Source: Porticoccaceae bacterium
GTDB lineage: Bacteria; Pseudomonadota; Gammaproteobacteria; Pseudomonadales; Porticoccaceae
Direction of reading: 5' to 3'
NCBI GenBank assembly: GCA_029238255.1
Contig: JAQWGK010000039.1
Coordinates: forward strand, 1-48,238
Length of the DNA: 48,238 bases
Part shown: positions 32,542 through 42,606 of the stretch, one piece after another
How positions within the stretch are numbered: position 1 is the first letter of the stretch
How the letters are laid out: each line of letters begins with the position of its first letter
The notes under the pieces: model-generated
Told to the model about the DNA's origin: nothing
Databases searched by the model: none
The model's input: only the letters and a program-made list of their open reading frames with translations
Position numbers and translations under genes: made by a program

Positions 32542-33285
32542 ATGTCGCCGACTGGCAAAGAGAAAAAGTATAAGCGAATTCTGCTAAAACTCAGCGGTGA
32601 GGAGTTGATGGGAGAAGAGGGTTTCGGGATTGATCCCAAGGTTCTCGATCGTATGGCTCTTGAAATTGGTCAGTTGGTGGGTATTGGGGTTCAGGTTGGT
32701 TTGGTGATTGGCGGCGGCAATTTGTTCCGTGGCGCTGCCTTGAGTCAAGCTGGTATGGATCGAGTTACCGGCGATCATATGGGTATGCTGGCGACCGTGA
32801 TGAACGGTCTGGCGATGCGCGATGCACTGGAGCGAACCAATATTTCCTCCCATGTTATGTCGGCAATTCCCATGAGCGGTGTGGTGGAACATTACGATCG
32901 TCGCCGTGCCATGCGCTATCTTGGCGAAGGTGAGGTGGTTATTTTTTCCGCCGGTACCGGTAATCCATTTTTCACTACAGACTCCGCTGCCTGTCTGCGC
33001 GGCATTGAAATTGAAGCCGATGTTGTCTTAAAGGCGACCAAGGTCGACGGTGTATTCAGTGCCGATCCTATGCTTGATCCAAATGCCGAACTCTATGATC
33101 GTTTGACCTATGATGAAGTGCTGGATAAAAAGCTTGGCGTTATGGATTTAACCGCCATCTGTCTCTGTCGTGAACACAATATGCCATTGCGAGTATTCCG
33201 TATGTCCAAACAGGGCGCGTTGCTCAACCTGGTTGTCGGTGGTCACGAAGGTACGTTGGTAGAAGAGGGTGCTAAAAATGATTGA
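32542..33285 (+). CDS. pyrH: UMP kinase
   Basis: This 247-residue amino-acid-kinase-fold enzyme phosphorylates UMP to UDP with ATP. Visible motifs are [48 protein letters not shown] and [23 protein letters not shown] lies before the ATG. The stop overlaps the start of frr by 8 bp, so the two are translationally coupled. Confidence 0.98.
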   Translation: MSPTGKEKKYKRILLKLSGEELMGEEGFGIDPKVLDRMALEIGQLVGIGVQVGLVIGGGNLFRGAALSQAGMDRVTGDHMGMLATVMNGLAMRDALERTNISSHVMSAIPMSGVVEHYDRRRAMRYLGEGEVVIFSAGTGNPFFTTDSAACLRGIEIEADVVLKATKVDGVFSADPMLDPNAELYDRLTYDEVLDKKLGVMDLTAICLCREHNMPLRVFRMSKQGALLNLVVGGHEGTLVEEGAKND

Positions 33286-33835
33286 TGAATATAAGAAGGA
33301 AGCCGATGTTCGTATGAACAAGGCTGTTGATGCTCTGGGCAATGCGTTTAATAAAATTCGCACTGGCCGTGCTCACCCAAGTTTGCTGGATGGCATCACT
33401 GTTGACTACTACGGTGTTATTACACCGCTGGCCCAGGCTGCCTCTATTGTTATCGAAGATGCGCGTACGCTTTCGGTAACGCCCTGGAAAAAGAGTCTGG
33501 TTCAGGCTATCGAAAAGGCGATTATGAAATCCGATCTGGGTTTAAATCCCTCTACGGCTGGTACTGTTATTCGTATCCCTCTGCCGCCTCTCACAGAAGA
33601 GACGCGCAAGGTCTACGGCAAGCAGGCTAAGGCTGAAGCTGAAAACGCCCGAATCTCGGTGCGCAATATCCGTCGTGATGTACTTTCCGGTCTTAAATCG
33701 CTGCTCAAAGATAAAGAGATCAGCGAAGATGAAGAGCGCAAAGGTCAGGACGATATCCAAAAGATTACTGACAGCTTTATCGCACGTATTGACGAGGCGC
33801 TGGCAGCTAAAGAAAAGGATCTGATGGAGATTTAA
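33278..33835 (+). CDS. frr: ribosome recycling factor
   Basis: This 185-residue protein, with EF-G, splits post-termination ribosomes. The ATG at 33278 is chosen ([20 protein letters not shown]), matching the family's length and N-terminus; a GTG nine bases upstream is unlikely. Characteristic segments are [35 protein letters not shown] and the C-terminal three-helix bundle. It overlaps pyrH by 8 bp. Confidence 0.97.
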   Translation: MIDEYKKEADVRMNKAVDALGNAFNKIRTGRAHPSLLDGITVDYYGVITPLAQAASIVIEDARTLSVTPWKKSLVQAIEKAIMKSDLGLNPSTAGTVIRIPLPPLTEETRKVYGKQAKAEAENARISVRNIRRDVLSGLKSLLKDKEISEDEERKGQDDIQKITDSFIARIDEALAAKEKDLMEI

Positions 33836-33849
33836 TCTCCTCGGTATTG

Positions 33850-34644
33850 ATGATCATGGCCGATCTTGCTGCTGACACTTCAACAGAGTGCTCAACCCAT
33901 CCCCTAAGACATATTGCCGTTATTATGGACGGCAATAATCGCTGGGCGAAGGAGCGGGGCATCGGCGGTATTGGCGGCCATGAGGCGGGTGTTGAACGGA
34001 TTCGCGATATTTTGAAAACTGCCAAAGAGCGCGGTGTCAAAGTTGTCAGCCTGTTTGCCTTTAGCAGTGAAAACTGGAAGCGCCCGGATCTGGAAGTGCG
34101 CGGCTTGATGTCGCTGTTTTCCTCCTACCTAAAAAAAGAAGCTAAAGCGCTTCGCGATGACGGTATTAGACTTAAAGTTATCGGCAACCGAAGCAAGTTG
34201 AGCGATCGACTCAAAAAATTAATTGACGATGCAGAAACCATGACCGCCAGTGGCGACTTAACGCTGGTGCTCTGCGTCGATTACGGTGGACGCTGGGATA
34301 TTGCCAGTGCTGCGCAAAAGGTTGCCTCTGAGGTTCAAACTGGACGGCTAAGGCCTTCAGATATAGATGAAGCTCTGCTCGGCAAGTATATGCAGCTCGA
34401 GGGGATGCCAGATCCCGATCTCTGTATCCGCACCGCTGGCGAACAGCGTATCAGTAACTTCCTGCTCTGGCAGATGGCTTATACCGAACTCTACTTTGCC
34501 GACTGTTACTGGCCTGATTTTGATTCCGCCGCGCTCGATTTGGCGATTGATGAATACTATTCAAGACAGCGCCGTTTCGGTCTCCGCGACAGTTCTGCTC
34601 CAGAAGAGAAAGCGCCTACCCGAGGAGAAATACTCCGTGCTTAA
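33850..34644 (+). CDS. uppS: undecaprenyl (di-trans,poly-cis) diphosphate synthase
   Basis: This cis-prenyltransferase of about 264 residues makes the C55 lipid carrier for peptidoglycan. It has HIAVIMDGNNRWA with the catalytic Asp, FAFSSENWKRP and the C-terminal RTAGEQRISNFLLWQ. The start may be ATG 33850 or ATG 33856; both precede the conserved region by about 20 residues. It ends inside the cdsA start (8-bp overlap). Confidence 0.97.
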   Translation: MIMADLAADTSTECSTHPLRHIAVIMDGNNRWAKERGIGGIGGHEAGVERIRDILKTAKERGVKVVSLFAFSSENWKRPDLEVRGLMSLFSSYLKKEAKALRDDGIRLKVIGNRSKLSDRLKKLIDDAETMTASGDLTLVLCVDYGGRWDIASAAQKVASEVQTGRLRPSDIDEALLGKYMQLEGMPDPDLCIRTAGEQRISNFLLWQMAYTELYFADCYWPDFDSAALDLAIDEYYSRQRRFGLRDSSAPEEKAPTRGEILRA

Positions 34645-35485
34645 ACAGCGCATAATGACCGCAGTCATGCTGGTGGCTGGTTTTTTATTGCTGCTTTTTA
34701 ATCTGAATGCACTGTGGTTCTCTCTGGCGGTTGTTCCTGTGGTGATGCTGGCCGGTTGGGAGTGGACCAATCTCAACGGAATTAAGACCGCTGCCAGTAA
34801 ATTCTTTTATCTGTCGGCGCTGGCGCTGAGTCTGGCTGGTGCCGGGCTCTGGCTCAATCTATTGAATACCCCTGATACTCTCGAATCACTGGATATGCAC
34901 AGGGGTCAGCAGTTGATGCTGTTGGCATCGATTCTGTGGGCGATTATCTTTCTCTGGGTTCAGGGTTATCCCTCTAGCGCCATAATCTGGGCTGCCAGGC
35001 CAGTGCTGGCTTTACTGGGACTACTGCTGTTGACCGCTACCTGGTTATCTATAGTGCTAATAATCCATCAGCCACAGGGCCAATGGTTATTGTTGCTGGC
35101 AGTGGCGGTTGTATCGCTGGCGGATATAGGCGGTTATGTGGCGGGTAATCTATTTGGCAAGCACAAGCTGGCGCCTGTTATCAGTCCGGGCAAGACCTGG
35201 GAGGGTTTCTTCGGCGGGCTTTCTTTTCAGTTGCTGCTGATTGCTCTATTGATGCTGTTAATGCCAGCGAGTACTTCACTGGCCATGCTTATTCTGTTGA
35301 TTATTCCGGTTTCCCTCTACTCGGTGTTGGGCGATCTTTTTGAAAGTATGCTCAAGCGCCATCAGGGTGTTAAAGATAGCAGTCAGATTCTTCCCGGGCA
35401 CGGTGGCATTCTGGATCGTATCGATGGTCTGATGGCTGCACTGCCGTTATTTATTCTCTTGCTCCTGCTGCTGAGCCCGCTCTAA
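34637..35485 (+). CDS. cdsA: phosphatidate cytidylyltransferase
   Basis: This 282-residue inner-membrane enzyme makes CDP-diacylglycerol from phosphatidate and CTP. It has about eight hydrophobic segments and the signature SVLGDLFESMLKRHQGVKDSS...LPGHGGILDRIDG near the C-terminus. The frame is open further upstream, but the GTG at 34637 is chosen. It has GAGGAGAAA at 34622, gives the usual length (E. coli 285), and overlaps uppS by 8 bp in the manner of neighbouring gene pairs here. Confidence 0.95.
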   Translation: MLKQRIMTAVMLVAGFLLLLFNLNALWFSLAVVPVVMLAGWEWTNLNGIKTAASKFFYLSALALSLAGAGLWLNLLNTPDTLESLDMHRGQQLMLLASILWAIIFLWVQGYPSSAIIWAARPVLALLGLLLLTATWLSIVLIIHQPQGQWLLLLAVAVVSLADIGGYVAGNLFGKHKLAPVISPGKTWEGFFGGLSFQLLLIALLMLLMPASTSLAMLILLIIPVSLYSVLGDLFESMLKRHQGVKDSSQILPGHGGILDRIDGLMAALPLFILLLLLLSPL

Positions 35486-35488
35486 TCT

Positions 35489-36670
35489 ATGCAAACTATC
35501 ACCTTGCTAGGCGCGACAGGGTCGATTGGTGTAAGCACGCTGGATGTTATTGCCCGTCACCCGGACAGATACTCTATTTTTGCCCTAACGGCTCACAGTC
35601 AAGTTGATAAGCTGGCCGCTCAGTGCCAGCAGTTTAAGCCTCAGTATGCGGTGGTTGGTGATTCTCAATCTGCTTCTCGCCTGCAGACTCTTTTGCAAAA
35701 CACCGACACTAAAACCGAGGTTTTATGGGGTAGGGAGTCTCTCTGTGCCGTAGCCAGCGACAGTGCGGTGGATACAGTGATGGCTGCCATAGTCGGTGCT
35801 GCCGGTTTGCTGCCAACCCTGTCTGCGGTTGTGGCCGGCAAGAAAATCCTTCTCGCCAATAAAGAGTCTCTAGTGATGGCGGGTGGTCTGTTTATGCAGG
35901 CGGTCGCTGACTCCGGTTCTCTGTTGCTGCCAATAGATAGTGAGCACAATGCTATCTTCCAGTGTTTACCGGAAGACTTTCATTCGTCGACCAATAAAGG
36001 TGGCGTTAAGAAACTGCTGCTCTCAGCCTCTGGCGGCCCTTTCCGCGGCTGGTCAGCGGAGCAGATGCAGTCTGTGACACCAGATCAGGCCTGTGCCCAT
36101 CCCAACTGGAGTATGGGGCGCAAGATTTCGGTTGATTCGGCCACCTTGATGAACAAAGGGCTTGAGCTTATTGAGGCCTGTTGGTTATTTGATATGCCTG
36201 CCTCTCTGGTTGAGGTTGTGGTTCATCCCGAGAGTGTTATCCACTCGCTGGTACAGTATGTGGATGGCTCTGTATTGGCCCAGCTGGGCAATCCGGATAT
36301 GCGTACACCTATTGCCCATGCTTTGGCCTGGCCGCAGCGAATAGAGGCCGGTGTCGCAAATCTGGACCTATTTGAGGTTGCCCAGCTCAATTTTGAAAAG
36401 CCCGATTTGGAGGTTTTTCCCTGTCTGGCCTTAGCCAAAGGGGCAGCTGCTGCCGGTAAAAATGCGCCGGCAATTCTAAATGCCGCCAATGAAATAGCCG
36501 TGCAGGCATTTCTCGACCAGCGTATCAACTTTATGCAGATCGCCGCGGTGGTCGAGCAAACATTAAATACTCAGGTTTTAACTGAACCAGAATCGTTGGC
36601 TGCAGTCCAAGAGTCCGACGAGCAGGCGCGCTTGTATAGTAGTGCCTATATAAAAAGGTTGGAGAAGTAA
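35489..36670 (+). CDS. dxr: 1-deoxy-D-xylulose 5-phosphate reductoisomerase
   Basis: This 393-residue enzyme performs the first committed step of the MEP isoprenoid pathway, with NADPH. The NADPH motif [15 protein letters not shown] lies at the start, followed by [23 protein letters not shown] with metal-binding Asp and Glu, ASGGPFRG and [23 protein letters not shown]. It lies 3 bp after cdsA and 3 bp before rseP, clearly in one operon. Confidence 0.97.
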   Translation: MQTITLLGATGSIGVSTLDVIARHPDRYSIFALTAHSQVDKLAAQCQQFKPQYAVVGDSQSASRLQTLLQNTDTKTEVLWGRESLCAVASDSAVDTVMAAIVGAAGLLPTLSAVVAGKKILLANKESLVMAGGLFMQAVADSGSLLLPIDSEHNAIFQCLPEDFHSSTNKGGVKKLLLSASGGPFRGWSAEQMQSVTPDQACAHPNWSMGRKISVDSATLMNKGLELIEACWLFDMPASLVEVVVHPESVIHSLVQYVDGSVLAQLGNPDMRTPIAHALAWPQRIEAGVANLDLFEVAQLNFEKPDLEVFPCLALAKGAAAAGKNAPAILNAANEIAVQAFLDQRINFMQIAAVVEQTLNTQVLTEPESLAAVQESDEQARLYSSAYIKRLEK

Positions 36671-36673
36671 CTT

Positions 36674-38035
36674 ATGGATATCCTACAGACAATTTTCTTT
36701 ACACTCATCGCCTTGGGTGTATTGGTCAGCTTTCATGAGTACGGCCATTTTTGGGTGGCGCGCCGCTGCGGTGTCAAGGTGCAGAGATTCTCAATCGGTT
36801 TTGGCACGCCACTGTTGCGCTGGCGCGATGCTCAGGATACTGAGTTTGTAATTGCTGCGCTGCCCCTTGGCGGCTATGTCAAAATGGTTGATGAGCGTGA
36901 GGGCAATGTTGCAGAAGAAGATCTTCCCTATGCCTTTTCCCGCAAAACTGTATGGCAGCGAATCGCTATTGTCGCTGCCGGTCCTGCCGCTAATTTTTTG
37001 CTCGCTATCGTCGCTTTTTGGATTGTATTTTTATCCGGTGAGCGCGGACTTGCCCCGGTTGCCGGAGATATTAAACCTAACTCGCTGGCCGCTGAGTCCG
37101 GGTTTGAATCTGGTACCGAGATTATTGCCGTGGATGGTGTTCCAACGGCGACCTGGAGTGCGGCGACTCGACAGCTATTTGGCTTTATCGGTACCAGTGG
37201 CGATATTCCCTTTACCGTGACTTACCCGGATTCCACTATTCAATACCAGCTATTGGTTCCCGTCGATAAATGGCTGCGCGATGCCGAAGAGCCATCGCCA
37301 CTCCGTGAGCTGGGTATTCAGCCGGCTTTTGAACTCGAGTCGTTGTATCTGGTTGCGGTCTCTGAAGATGGCGCTGGCTACAGTGCAGGCTTGCGTGCAG
37401 AAGATCGTCTGTTGGCGATTAACAATATTGATATCACCAGTATCGGAATATTTATCGATACCATTGCCGATAGTGCCGGTCGCAATGTTGAGTTGCTGGT
37501 TGAACGCGACGGCGGCGAGCAGCTAGTTATTCCAGTGACTCCGCGTCTGGTTGATCGAGATGGCCAGCAGGTAGGGCAGTTGGGTGTTCAGCTCTCTTCG
37601 GTGGGTCGCTATCCTGAAGAGTTATTGCGCAGTATCGATCACAACCCTCTAAGCGCTTTATTTCGCGCTTCCAGTGAGACTCTGGATACCAGTTTCTTTG
37701 TTCTCGAATCCATAGGTAAACTGGTGGTGGGCGAGCTCTCGCCAAAGAATCTTAGCGGCCCAATTACCATTGCCAAGGTTGCCGGTGATACGGCTAAATC
37801 TGGATTCGACAATTTTATTCGTTTTATCGCTATTCTCAGTATAATGCTCGGCGTAATGAATCTTTTGCCAATTCCAGTATTGGATGGCGGTCATCTGGTT
37901 TACTATCTGATTGAGATAGTTAAGGGTTCTCCAGTTTCCGATGCTGTGCAACTGGTGGGGTATAAAGTGGGTTTCTTTATGCTGATGGGGTTAATGGTTT
38001 TTGCTACATATAACGATGTTATGCGATCATTTTAG
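36674..38035 (+). CDS. rseP: site-2 metalloprotease RseP
   Basis: This 453-residue inner-membrane zinc protease has HEYGH (21-25) in the first membrane helix, the third zinc ligand in NLLPIPVLDGGH near residue 397, and two periplasmic PDZ domains between (roughly 115-310). In E. coli it cleaves anti-sigma factor RseA and so releases sigma-E during envelope stress. Its place directly before bamA is conserved. Length agrees with E. coli (450). Confidence 0.96.
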   Translation: MDILQTIFFTLIALGVLVSFHEYGHFWVARRCGVKVQRFSIGFGTPLLRWRDAQDTEFVIAALPLGGYVKMVDEREGNVAEEDLPYAFSRKTVWQRIAIVAAGPAANFLLAIVAFWIVFLSGERGLAPVAGDIKPNSLAAESGFESGTEIIAVDGVPTATWSAATRQLFGFIGTSGDIPFTVTYPDSTIQYQLLVPVDKWLRDAEEPSPLRELGIQPAFELESLYLVAVSEDGAGYSAGLRAEDRLLAINNIDITSIGIFIDTIADSAGRNVELLVERDGGEQLVIPVTPRLVDRDGQQVGQLGVQLSSVGRYPEELLRSIDHNPLSALFRASSETLDTSFFVLESIGKLVVGELSPKNLSGPITIAKVAGDTAKSGFDNFIRFIAILSIMLGVMNLLPIPVLDGGHLVYYLIEIVKGSPVSDAVQLVGYKVGFFMLMGLMVFATYNDVMRSF

Positions 38036-38076
38036 AGTCGCTTAAAGATAACTAAAAATTGGATTTTAATAATTAC

Positions 38077-40425
38077 ATGAAGCAATTTTTGAGTGGCATT
38101 CTTATTGCCCTTTTTGCCTTTTCCGCATCAGTCTACGGGGCGGTTTTCCAAGTTGATGATATTCGTATCGAGGGCCTGCAGAGAGTCTCTGCCGGTACTG
38201 TTTTTGCTGCACTGCCCATTAGTGTCGGTGATCTGGTCGATCAGCCGGCTATTCAGGATGCAACCCGCTCACTGTTTCGCAGCGGATACTTTTCAGATGT
38301 TGTAATGGCCCGTGAGAACGGAGTACTGGTTATCGCTCTGGCAGAGCGTCCTGCGGTTACTGAAATTAATCTGGATGGCAACAAGGCGATCGAAACCGAA
38401 CAGCTGCTCAGCGCACTGCGTGACAATGGTTTGGCTGAAGGCCAGATATTTCGCCAGGTTATTCTTGAGGGTATGACTCAGGAATTGCAGCGTCAGTATG
38501 TTTCCCAGGGACGCTACGGCGCACTGGTAGAGACTGAGGTCAAACAGTTGCCGCGCAATCGGGTTGCGGTCAATATTAATATTGATGAGGGCGATGTCGC
38601 CAAAATCAGACATATCAATATAGTGGGTAATAAGCATTTCAGCGAAGAGGAGCTACTTGAGTCCTTTGAGCAAAAAACCACCGGTTTTTGGTCCTGGATT
38701 AGCAGCAATGATAAATACGCCCGTGAGAAACTCTCTGGTGATCTGGAGACTTTAGAATCCTGGTATCTGGATCGTGGCTATCTGCAGTTTGCCGTTGAGT
38801 CGACTCAGGTTTCGATCAGTCCGGAAAAAGAGTCGGTCTATATCACTATCAATATTTCTGAGGGCGATGTTTTCAGAGTTAATGAAGTTGAGTTGGCTGG
38901 TGAAATGGTTATTCCGGAAGATCATATTCGAGCGATGATTATCCTGAAAGAGGGGATGACCTTCTCCCAGACATTGATGACGACCTCCAATGAATATATC
39001 ACTCGCCGTCTCGGCAACGAAGGTTATACCTTTGCTGAGGTTCAGGGCTTTCCTGAGGTCAATGAAGAAGATAATACTGCCAAGGTCACCTATCTGGTTA
39101 AGCCGGGTATGCGCGCCTATGTTCGACGCATCGAGTTCCGTGGCAATACCAAAACGGCAGACACTGTACTGCGTCGCGAGATGCGTCAGATGGAGTCGGC
39201 TTCAGCCAATAATGCATTGATTGAAATGTCCAAGGTACGTCTGGAGCGCCTCGGGTTTTTCAAAGAGGTCAATGTTGAAAGTGTCCCGGTTGCCGGAACC
39301 AATGATCAGATTGATGTGGTCTACACGGTTGAAGAGCAGCCGTCGGGCTCGATCGGTGCCAGTGTTGGTTTCGCGCAGGGCACGGGCCTGATTATCGGTG
39401 CTAACCTCAGCGAAAATAATTTCCTTGGAACCGGTAAGAAAGTCGGTGTTGGTATTAACCGAAGCACCTACCAGAGCTCACTCAACTTTAATTATTCTGA
39501 ACCCTATTTTACCGTTGATGGGGTTAGTGTGGGCTACAGTCTGTTTGCCCGTGAAACCGACTACGACGAGATCAATGTCGCTAGCTTCTCCACCAATACC
39601 TATGGTGCATCGGTTAACTGGAGTTACCCTGTCTCTGAAGTACAGCGTATCGGCTTTGGTCTGGGTTACGAGAATCTGGATCTGGAAACCGGTTCCTTTG
39701 CCTCAAAAGAGATCTCCGATTTTGTCACCGACAATGGTTCGCAGTTCGATGTCTTTAATGCCAATATTAACTGGGTTAAGTCGACGCTTAACCGCGGTGT
39801 ATTTGCTACCAGAGGTACTTCCCAGCGCGTTGGCCTGGATATTACCCTACCGGGTTCCGGACTGGAGTATTTCAAAACCACCTATTCTGCTCAGCATCTA
39901 CGTCCTCTGTACCGCAGTCTGACGCTTAAGTTAAGAACCGATCTCGGCTATGGTGAGTCCTATGGTGATACCACTCAGATGCCATTCTTTAAGAATTTTT
40001 ACGGCGGTGGCTTTGGCTCGGTACGTGGATTTAAACGCAACACGCTCGGCCCTCAGGATACCCCCTGTAACCTGATGGATCCTCCGTGCACCACGGCCTT
40101 TTTCGATGATCCCGATCCAATTGGTGGTAATGTACAGATCGAATTTGGCGCGGAAGTTATCTTCCCGCTGCCATTTATTAAAGATCAGCGTTCAGTGCAA
40201 TCCACATTCTTTTTCGATGCTGGTAATATATTTAACACTAAATGCGGTGACTCACAGCCCAATTGCTTTAAGCCAGATTTTGATGAGTTACGATATTCTG
40301 TTGGTGTAGGTGCAACCTGGTTAAGTGGTTTTGGTCCAATTACCTTTAGTTTTTCCAAGCCCTTAAACTCAAATGAATTCGATGAGACTGAAGTGTTCCA
40401 GTTCTCGCTGGGTAATCAATTTTAA
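38077..40425 (+). CDS. bamA: outer-membrane protein assembly factor BamA
   Basis: This protein of about 782 residues has a signal peptide (cleavage likely after SVYGA), five POTRA domains starting VDDIRIEGLQRVSAG and a C-terminal 16-strand barrel. The barrel carries the conserved loop 6 VRGF motif (GGGFGSVRGFKRNTLGPQD). The final residues FQFSLGNQF end in the Phe required for outer-membrane insertion. The ATG at 38077 is chosen over a TTG at 38059 because it gives a normal signal peptide. Confidence 0.97.
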   Translation: MKQFLSGILIALFAFSASVYGAVFQVDDIRIEGLQRVSAGTVFAALPISVGDLVDQPAIQDATRSLFRSGYFSDVVMARENGVLVIALAERPAVTEINLDGNKAIETEQLLSALRDNGLAEGQIFRQVILEGMTQELQRQYVSQGRYGALVETEVKQLPRNRVAVNINIDEGDVAKIRHINIVGNKHFSEEELLESFEQKTTGFWSWISSNDKYAREKLSGDLETLESWYLDRGYLQFAVESTQVSISPEKESVYITINISEGDVFRVNEVELAGEMVIPEDHIRAMIILKEGMTFSQTLMTTSNEYITRRLGNEGYTFAEVQGFPEVNEEDNTAKVTYLVKPGMRAYVRRIEFRGNTKTADTVLRREMRQMESASANNALIEMSKVRLERLGFFKEVNVESVPVAGTNDQIDVVYTVEEQPSGSIGASVGFAQGTGLIIGANLSENNFLGTGKKVGVGINRSTYQSSLNFNYSEPYFTVDGVSVGYSLFARETDYDEINVASFSTNTYGASVNWSYPVSEVQRIGFGLGYENLDLETGSFASKEISDFVTDNGSQFDVFNANINWVKSTLNRGVFATRGTSQRVGLDITLPGSGLEYFKTTYSAQHLRPLYRSLTLKLRTDLGYGESYGDTTQMPFFKNFYGGGFGSVRGFKRNTLGPQDTPCNLMDPPCTTAFFDDPDPIGGNVQIEFGAEVIFPLPFIKDQRSVQSTFFFDAGNIFNTKCGDSQPNCFKPDFDELRYSVGVGATWLSGFGPITFSFSKPLNSNEFDETEVFQFSLGNQF

Positions 40426-40456
40426 TTATTAATTATAAATAGTAGGGAGATATATT

Positions 40457-40981
40457 TTGCGTAATTTTAAAGCAATCAGTTTGGTACTAATCGCGGCGAT
40501 GGCTGCCAGTTTTTCTGTCGCTTCCGTAGCTGCAGATAAAGTTGCTGTTGTTGATATTGCCACGGCAATCTTTAGTTCTAATGCGGCTCAGAACAGTATT
40601 AAACAGGCCCAGACCAATGCTGATTTTGTTGCCCTTAAAGCAAAATTTGAAAGCTCAGTTGCTGATCTCCAGTCGATGGCGAAAGAAGCTGAAACCAAGC
40701 GTCTGACCTGGTCTCAGGAACAGGTTCAAAGCCACCAGAAAAAAATGGAATACGCTAAAGCCGATGCCGAATTAGCCCGTCAAAAAATCCAGGGTGAGCA
40801 GAAGCAGTTAGAGCAGCAAATTATGCAGGAACTGGGTCCTGTGGCTCAGGAAGCTTTAACCGCAGTAGTTAAGGAAGAGGGCGTTACTATTCTTCTTCGC
40901 GCTGATGCAGTTTTGATCGCTGGTCAGGAGAGCAATCTCACTGCCAAGGTCGCTGATCGTCTAAACAAGATGACAAAGTAA
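40457..40981 (+). CDS. skp: periplasmic chaperone Skp/OmpH
   Basis: This 174-residue protein has a signal peptide (about 1-26, cleavage near VAADK) and a mature part dominated by long alpha-helical tentacles with a coiled-coil composition (about 45-140). It holds unfolded outer-membrane proteins for BamA. The start appears to be TTG at 40457, with GGGAGA at 40445-40450 upstream; no ATG or GTG gives a complete signal peptide. The order bamA-skp-lpxD is conserved. Confidence 0.93.
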   Translation: MRNFKAISLVLIAAMAASFSVASVAADKVAVVDIATAIFSSNAAQNSIKQAQTNADFVALKAKFESSVADLQSMAKEAETKRLTWSQEQVQSHQKKMEYAKADAELARQKIQGEQKQLEQQIMQELGPVAQEALTAVVKEEGVTILLRADAVLIAGQESNLTAKVADRLNKMTK

Positions 40982-40987
40982 AACCCC

Positions 40988-42031
40988 ATGAGTAAAAGCT
41001 TTTCGCTGGGCGAAATCGCTGCGTTTCTCAATGCAGAGCTACGTGGCGATCCGGAAACGCGAATAAGTGGTTTAAACACCCTGTTAAATGCTGGCTCTGG
41101 TGAGCTGGCATTTTTGGCAAATGAGAAGTACGCAAGCCAATTGGCTGGCAGTAGTGCTGAAGCGGTTATTCTCTCTGCCAAACATAGTGGTACCTCTATT
41201 GATAGCGATGGCGCTAGTGGCTATAGCGGTGCCATGCTATTACTGGATAACCCCTATCTGGGGTATGCACAGATTTCTCAATGGTTTGATCCCGCTCCTG
41301 CGCCAGTCGCAGGTATTCATCCCTCAGCGGTTATTGATCCCAGTGCACAGATAGGTGCCAATGTCGCTATTGGTCCCCATGTGGTTGTCGAAGCCGATGC
41401 GATTATCGGTGCTGACGCGATTCTGGGTGCAGGCAGCACTATAGGTGCTCGCAGCCAACTCGGTGAGGGCGCGCGAATTTCGGCCAATGTTTCGATCTAT
41501 CACGATATCAGTATCGGTAGCAGGGCGATTGTTCACAGTGGTGCTGTCATTGGTGCCGATGGCTTTGGTTTCGCGCCAACGGGCGATGGAAGCTGGCAGA
41601 AAATTTATCAGATTGGTGGTGTGGTGATCGGTGACGATGTTGAGATCGGTGCCTGTTCAACCATTGATCGCGGGGCGCTGGGTGATACGCGTATAGGTAA
41701 CGGTGTGATTATCGATAATCATGTGCAGATTGCACACAATGTGGTTATTGGCGATAACACTGCTATGGCAGCTTATTCTGCAGTGGCTGGTAGCGCGACC
41801 ATCGGTCGTAACTGTATTTTTGCCGGTGATGCCTGTGTGGTCGGCCATGTGGATATCTGTGATAATGTGCAGATTATGGCGCGTTCGCTGGTGACTAAAT
41901 CGATCACCGAGCCGGGTAGCTTCTCAGCGGTTATGCCGTTGATGGAAACTCGGGAATGGCGTAAAAATGCTGTTAGAATCTCGCAGCTGGACAGCATGGC
42001 TCGCCGGCTGAAAGCCTTAGAAAAAAAATAA
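40988..42031 (+). CDS. lpxD: UDP-3-O-(3-hydroxyacyl)glucosamine N-acyltransferase
   Basis: This 347-residue lipid A enzyme adds the second hydroxyacyl chain. It has an N-terminal uridine-binding domain (1-100), then hexapeptide-repeat coils of the left-handed beta-helix (HPSAVIDPSAQIGANVAIGP and following), the segment GADGFGFAPTGDGSWQKI and catalytic His in DNHVQIAHNVVIG. It is 6 bp after skp. Its downstream neighbour fabZ is separated by an unusual repeat-bearing gap. Confidence 0.96.
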   Translation: MSKSFSLGEIAAFLNAELRGDPETRISGLNTLLNAGSGELAFLANEKYASQLAGSSAEAVILSAKHSGTSIDSDGASGYSGAMLLLDNPYLGYAQISQWFDPAPAPVAGIHPSAVIDPSAQIGANVAIGPHVVVEADAIIGADAILGAGSTIGARSQLGEGARISANVSIYHDISIGSRAIVHSGAVIGADGFGFAPTGDGSWQKIYQIGGVVIGDDVEIGACSTIDRGALGDTRIGNGVIIDNHVQIAHNVVIGDNTAMAAYSAVAGSATIGRNCIFAGDACVVGHVDICDNVQIMARSLVTKSITEPGSFSAVMPLMETREWRKNAVRISQLDSMARRLKALEKK

Positions 42032-42084
42032 GAGTAAAGAACGTCTAAAAGCCGCTGCTGGTGGTTTTAGCTGAGTTACTTTTT

Positions 42085-42139
42085 ACAAGAGTCTAACAAG
42101 AGTCTAACAAGTGTGTAGCAAGTGTCTGACAAGATTAAT
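42085..42139 (+). repeat. five tandem 11-bp units upstream of fabZ
   Basis: Units ACAAGAGTCTA (42085), ACAAGAGTCTA (42096), ACAAGTGTGTA (42107), GCAAGTGTCTG (42118) and ACAAGATTAAT (42129) run head to tail. The first two are identical, the next two are near matches and the last is degenerate. The 11-bp period is about one helical turn. The array ends 23 bp before the fabZ start codon in an otherwise tightly packed operon. Confidence 0.75.
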
Positions 42140-42162
42140 TATTAATTCAAATGGAATGCGCA

Positions 42163-42606
42163 ATGAATATTACTGAAATTATGGATGTGTTACCGCACAG
42201 GTATCCGTTTCTTTTAGTCGATAGAGTGGTTGAGTTAGTTAAGGGCGAGAAAATTGTCGCCTATAAAAATATTACCGGTAATGAAGAAGTGTTTAATGGC
42301 CACTTCCCCGGCGCGCCAATTTTTCCCGGCGTAATGATTGTAGAGGCGCTGGCTCAGGCTTCAGGTATTCTCGGTTTTGTCACCACCGATACCACCGCCG
42401 ATGATGGCAAGCTGTATCTATTTGCCGGTCTCGATAAAGTGCGCTTTAAAGCGCCCGTAGTACCCGGTGATCAGCTGATGCTGGAGTCGGAAGTGGTTGC
42501 TGTTAAACGTCATATCTGGCGCTTCCAGACCCGTGCAACAGTCAATGGCAAACTCGTCTGTGAGGCGACTCTGCTCTGTGCCTACCAAGATAGAGATAAA
42601 GTTTAG
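42163..42606 (+). CDS. fabZ: 3-hydroxyacyl-ACP dehydratase FabZ
   Basis: This 147-residue hotdog-fold dehydratase of fatty-acid synthesis starts [22 protein letters not shown]. Catalytic His47 is in [13 protein letters not shown] and Glu61 in MIVEALAQ. The ATG at 42163 is preferred to that at 42151, because GGAA lies before it and the length fits the family. Its TAG shares one base with the GTG start of lpxA, so translation is coupled. Grouping with lpxD/lpxA reflects shared use of 3-hydroxyacyl-ACP. Confidence 0.97.
   Translation: MNITEIMDVLPHRYPFLLVDRVVELVKGEKIVAYKNITGNEEVFNGHFPGAPIFPGVMIVEALAQASGILGFVTTDTTADDGKLYLFAGLDKVRFKAPVVPGDQLMLESEVVAVKRHIWRFQTRATVNGKLVCEATLLCAYQDRDKV

Noticed and set aside
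34367-34636. A longer cdsA product starting about 90 codons upstream
   Set aside because: The extra part overlaps the uppS coding sequence in another frame, and the GTG at 34637 with GAGGAGAAA gives the normal CdsA length.
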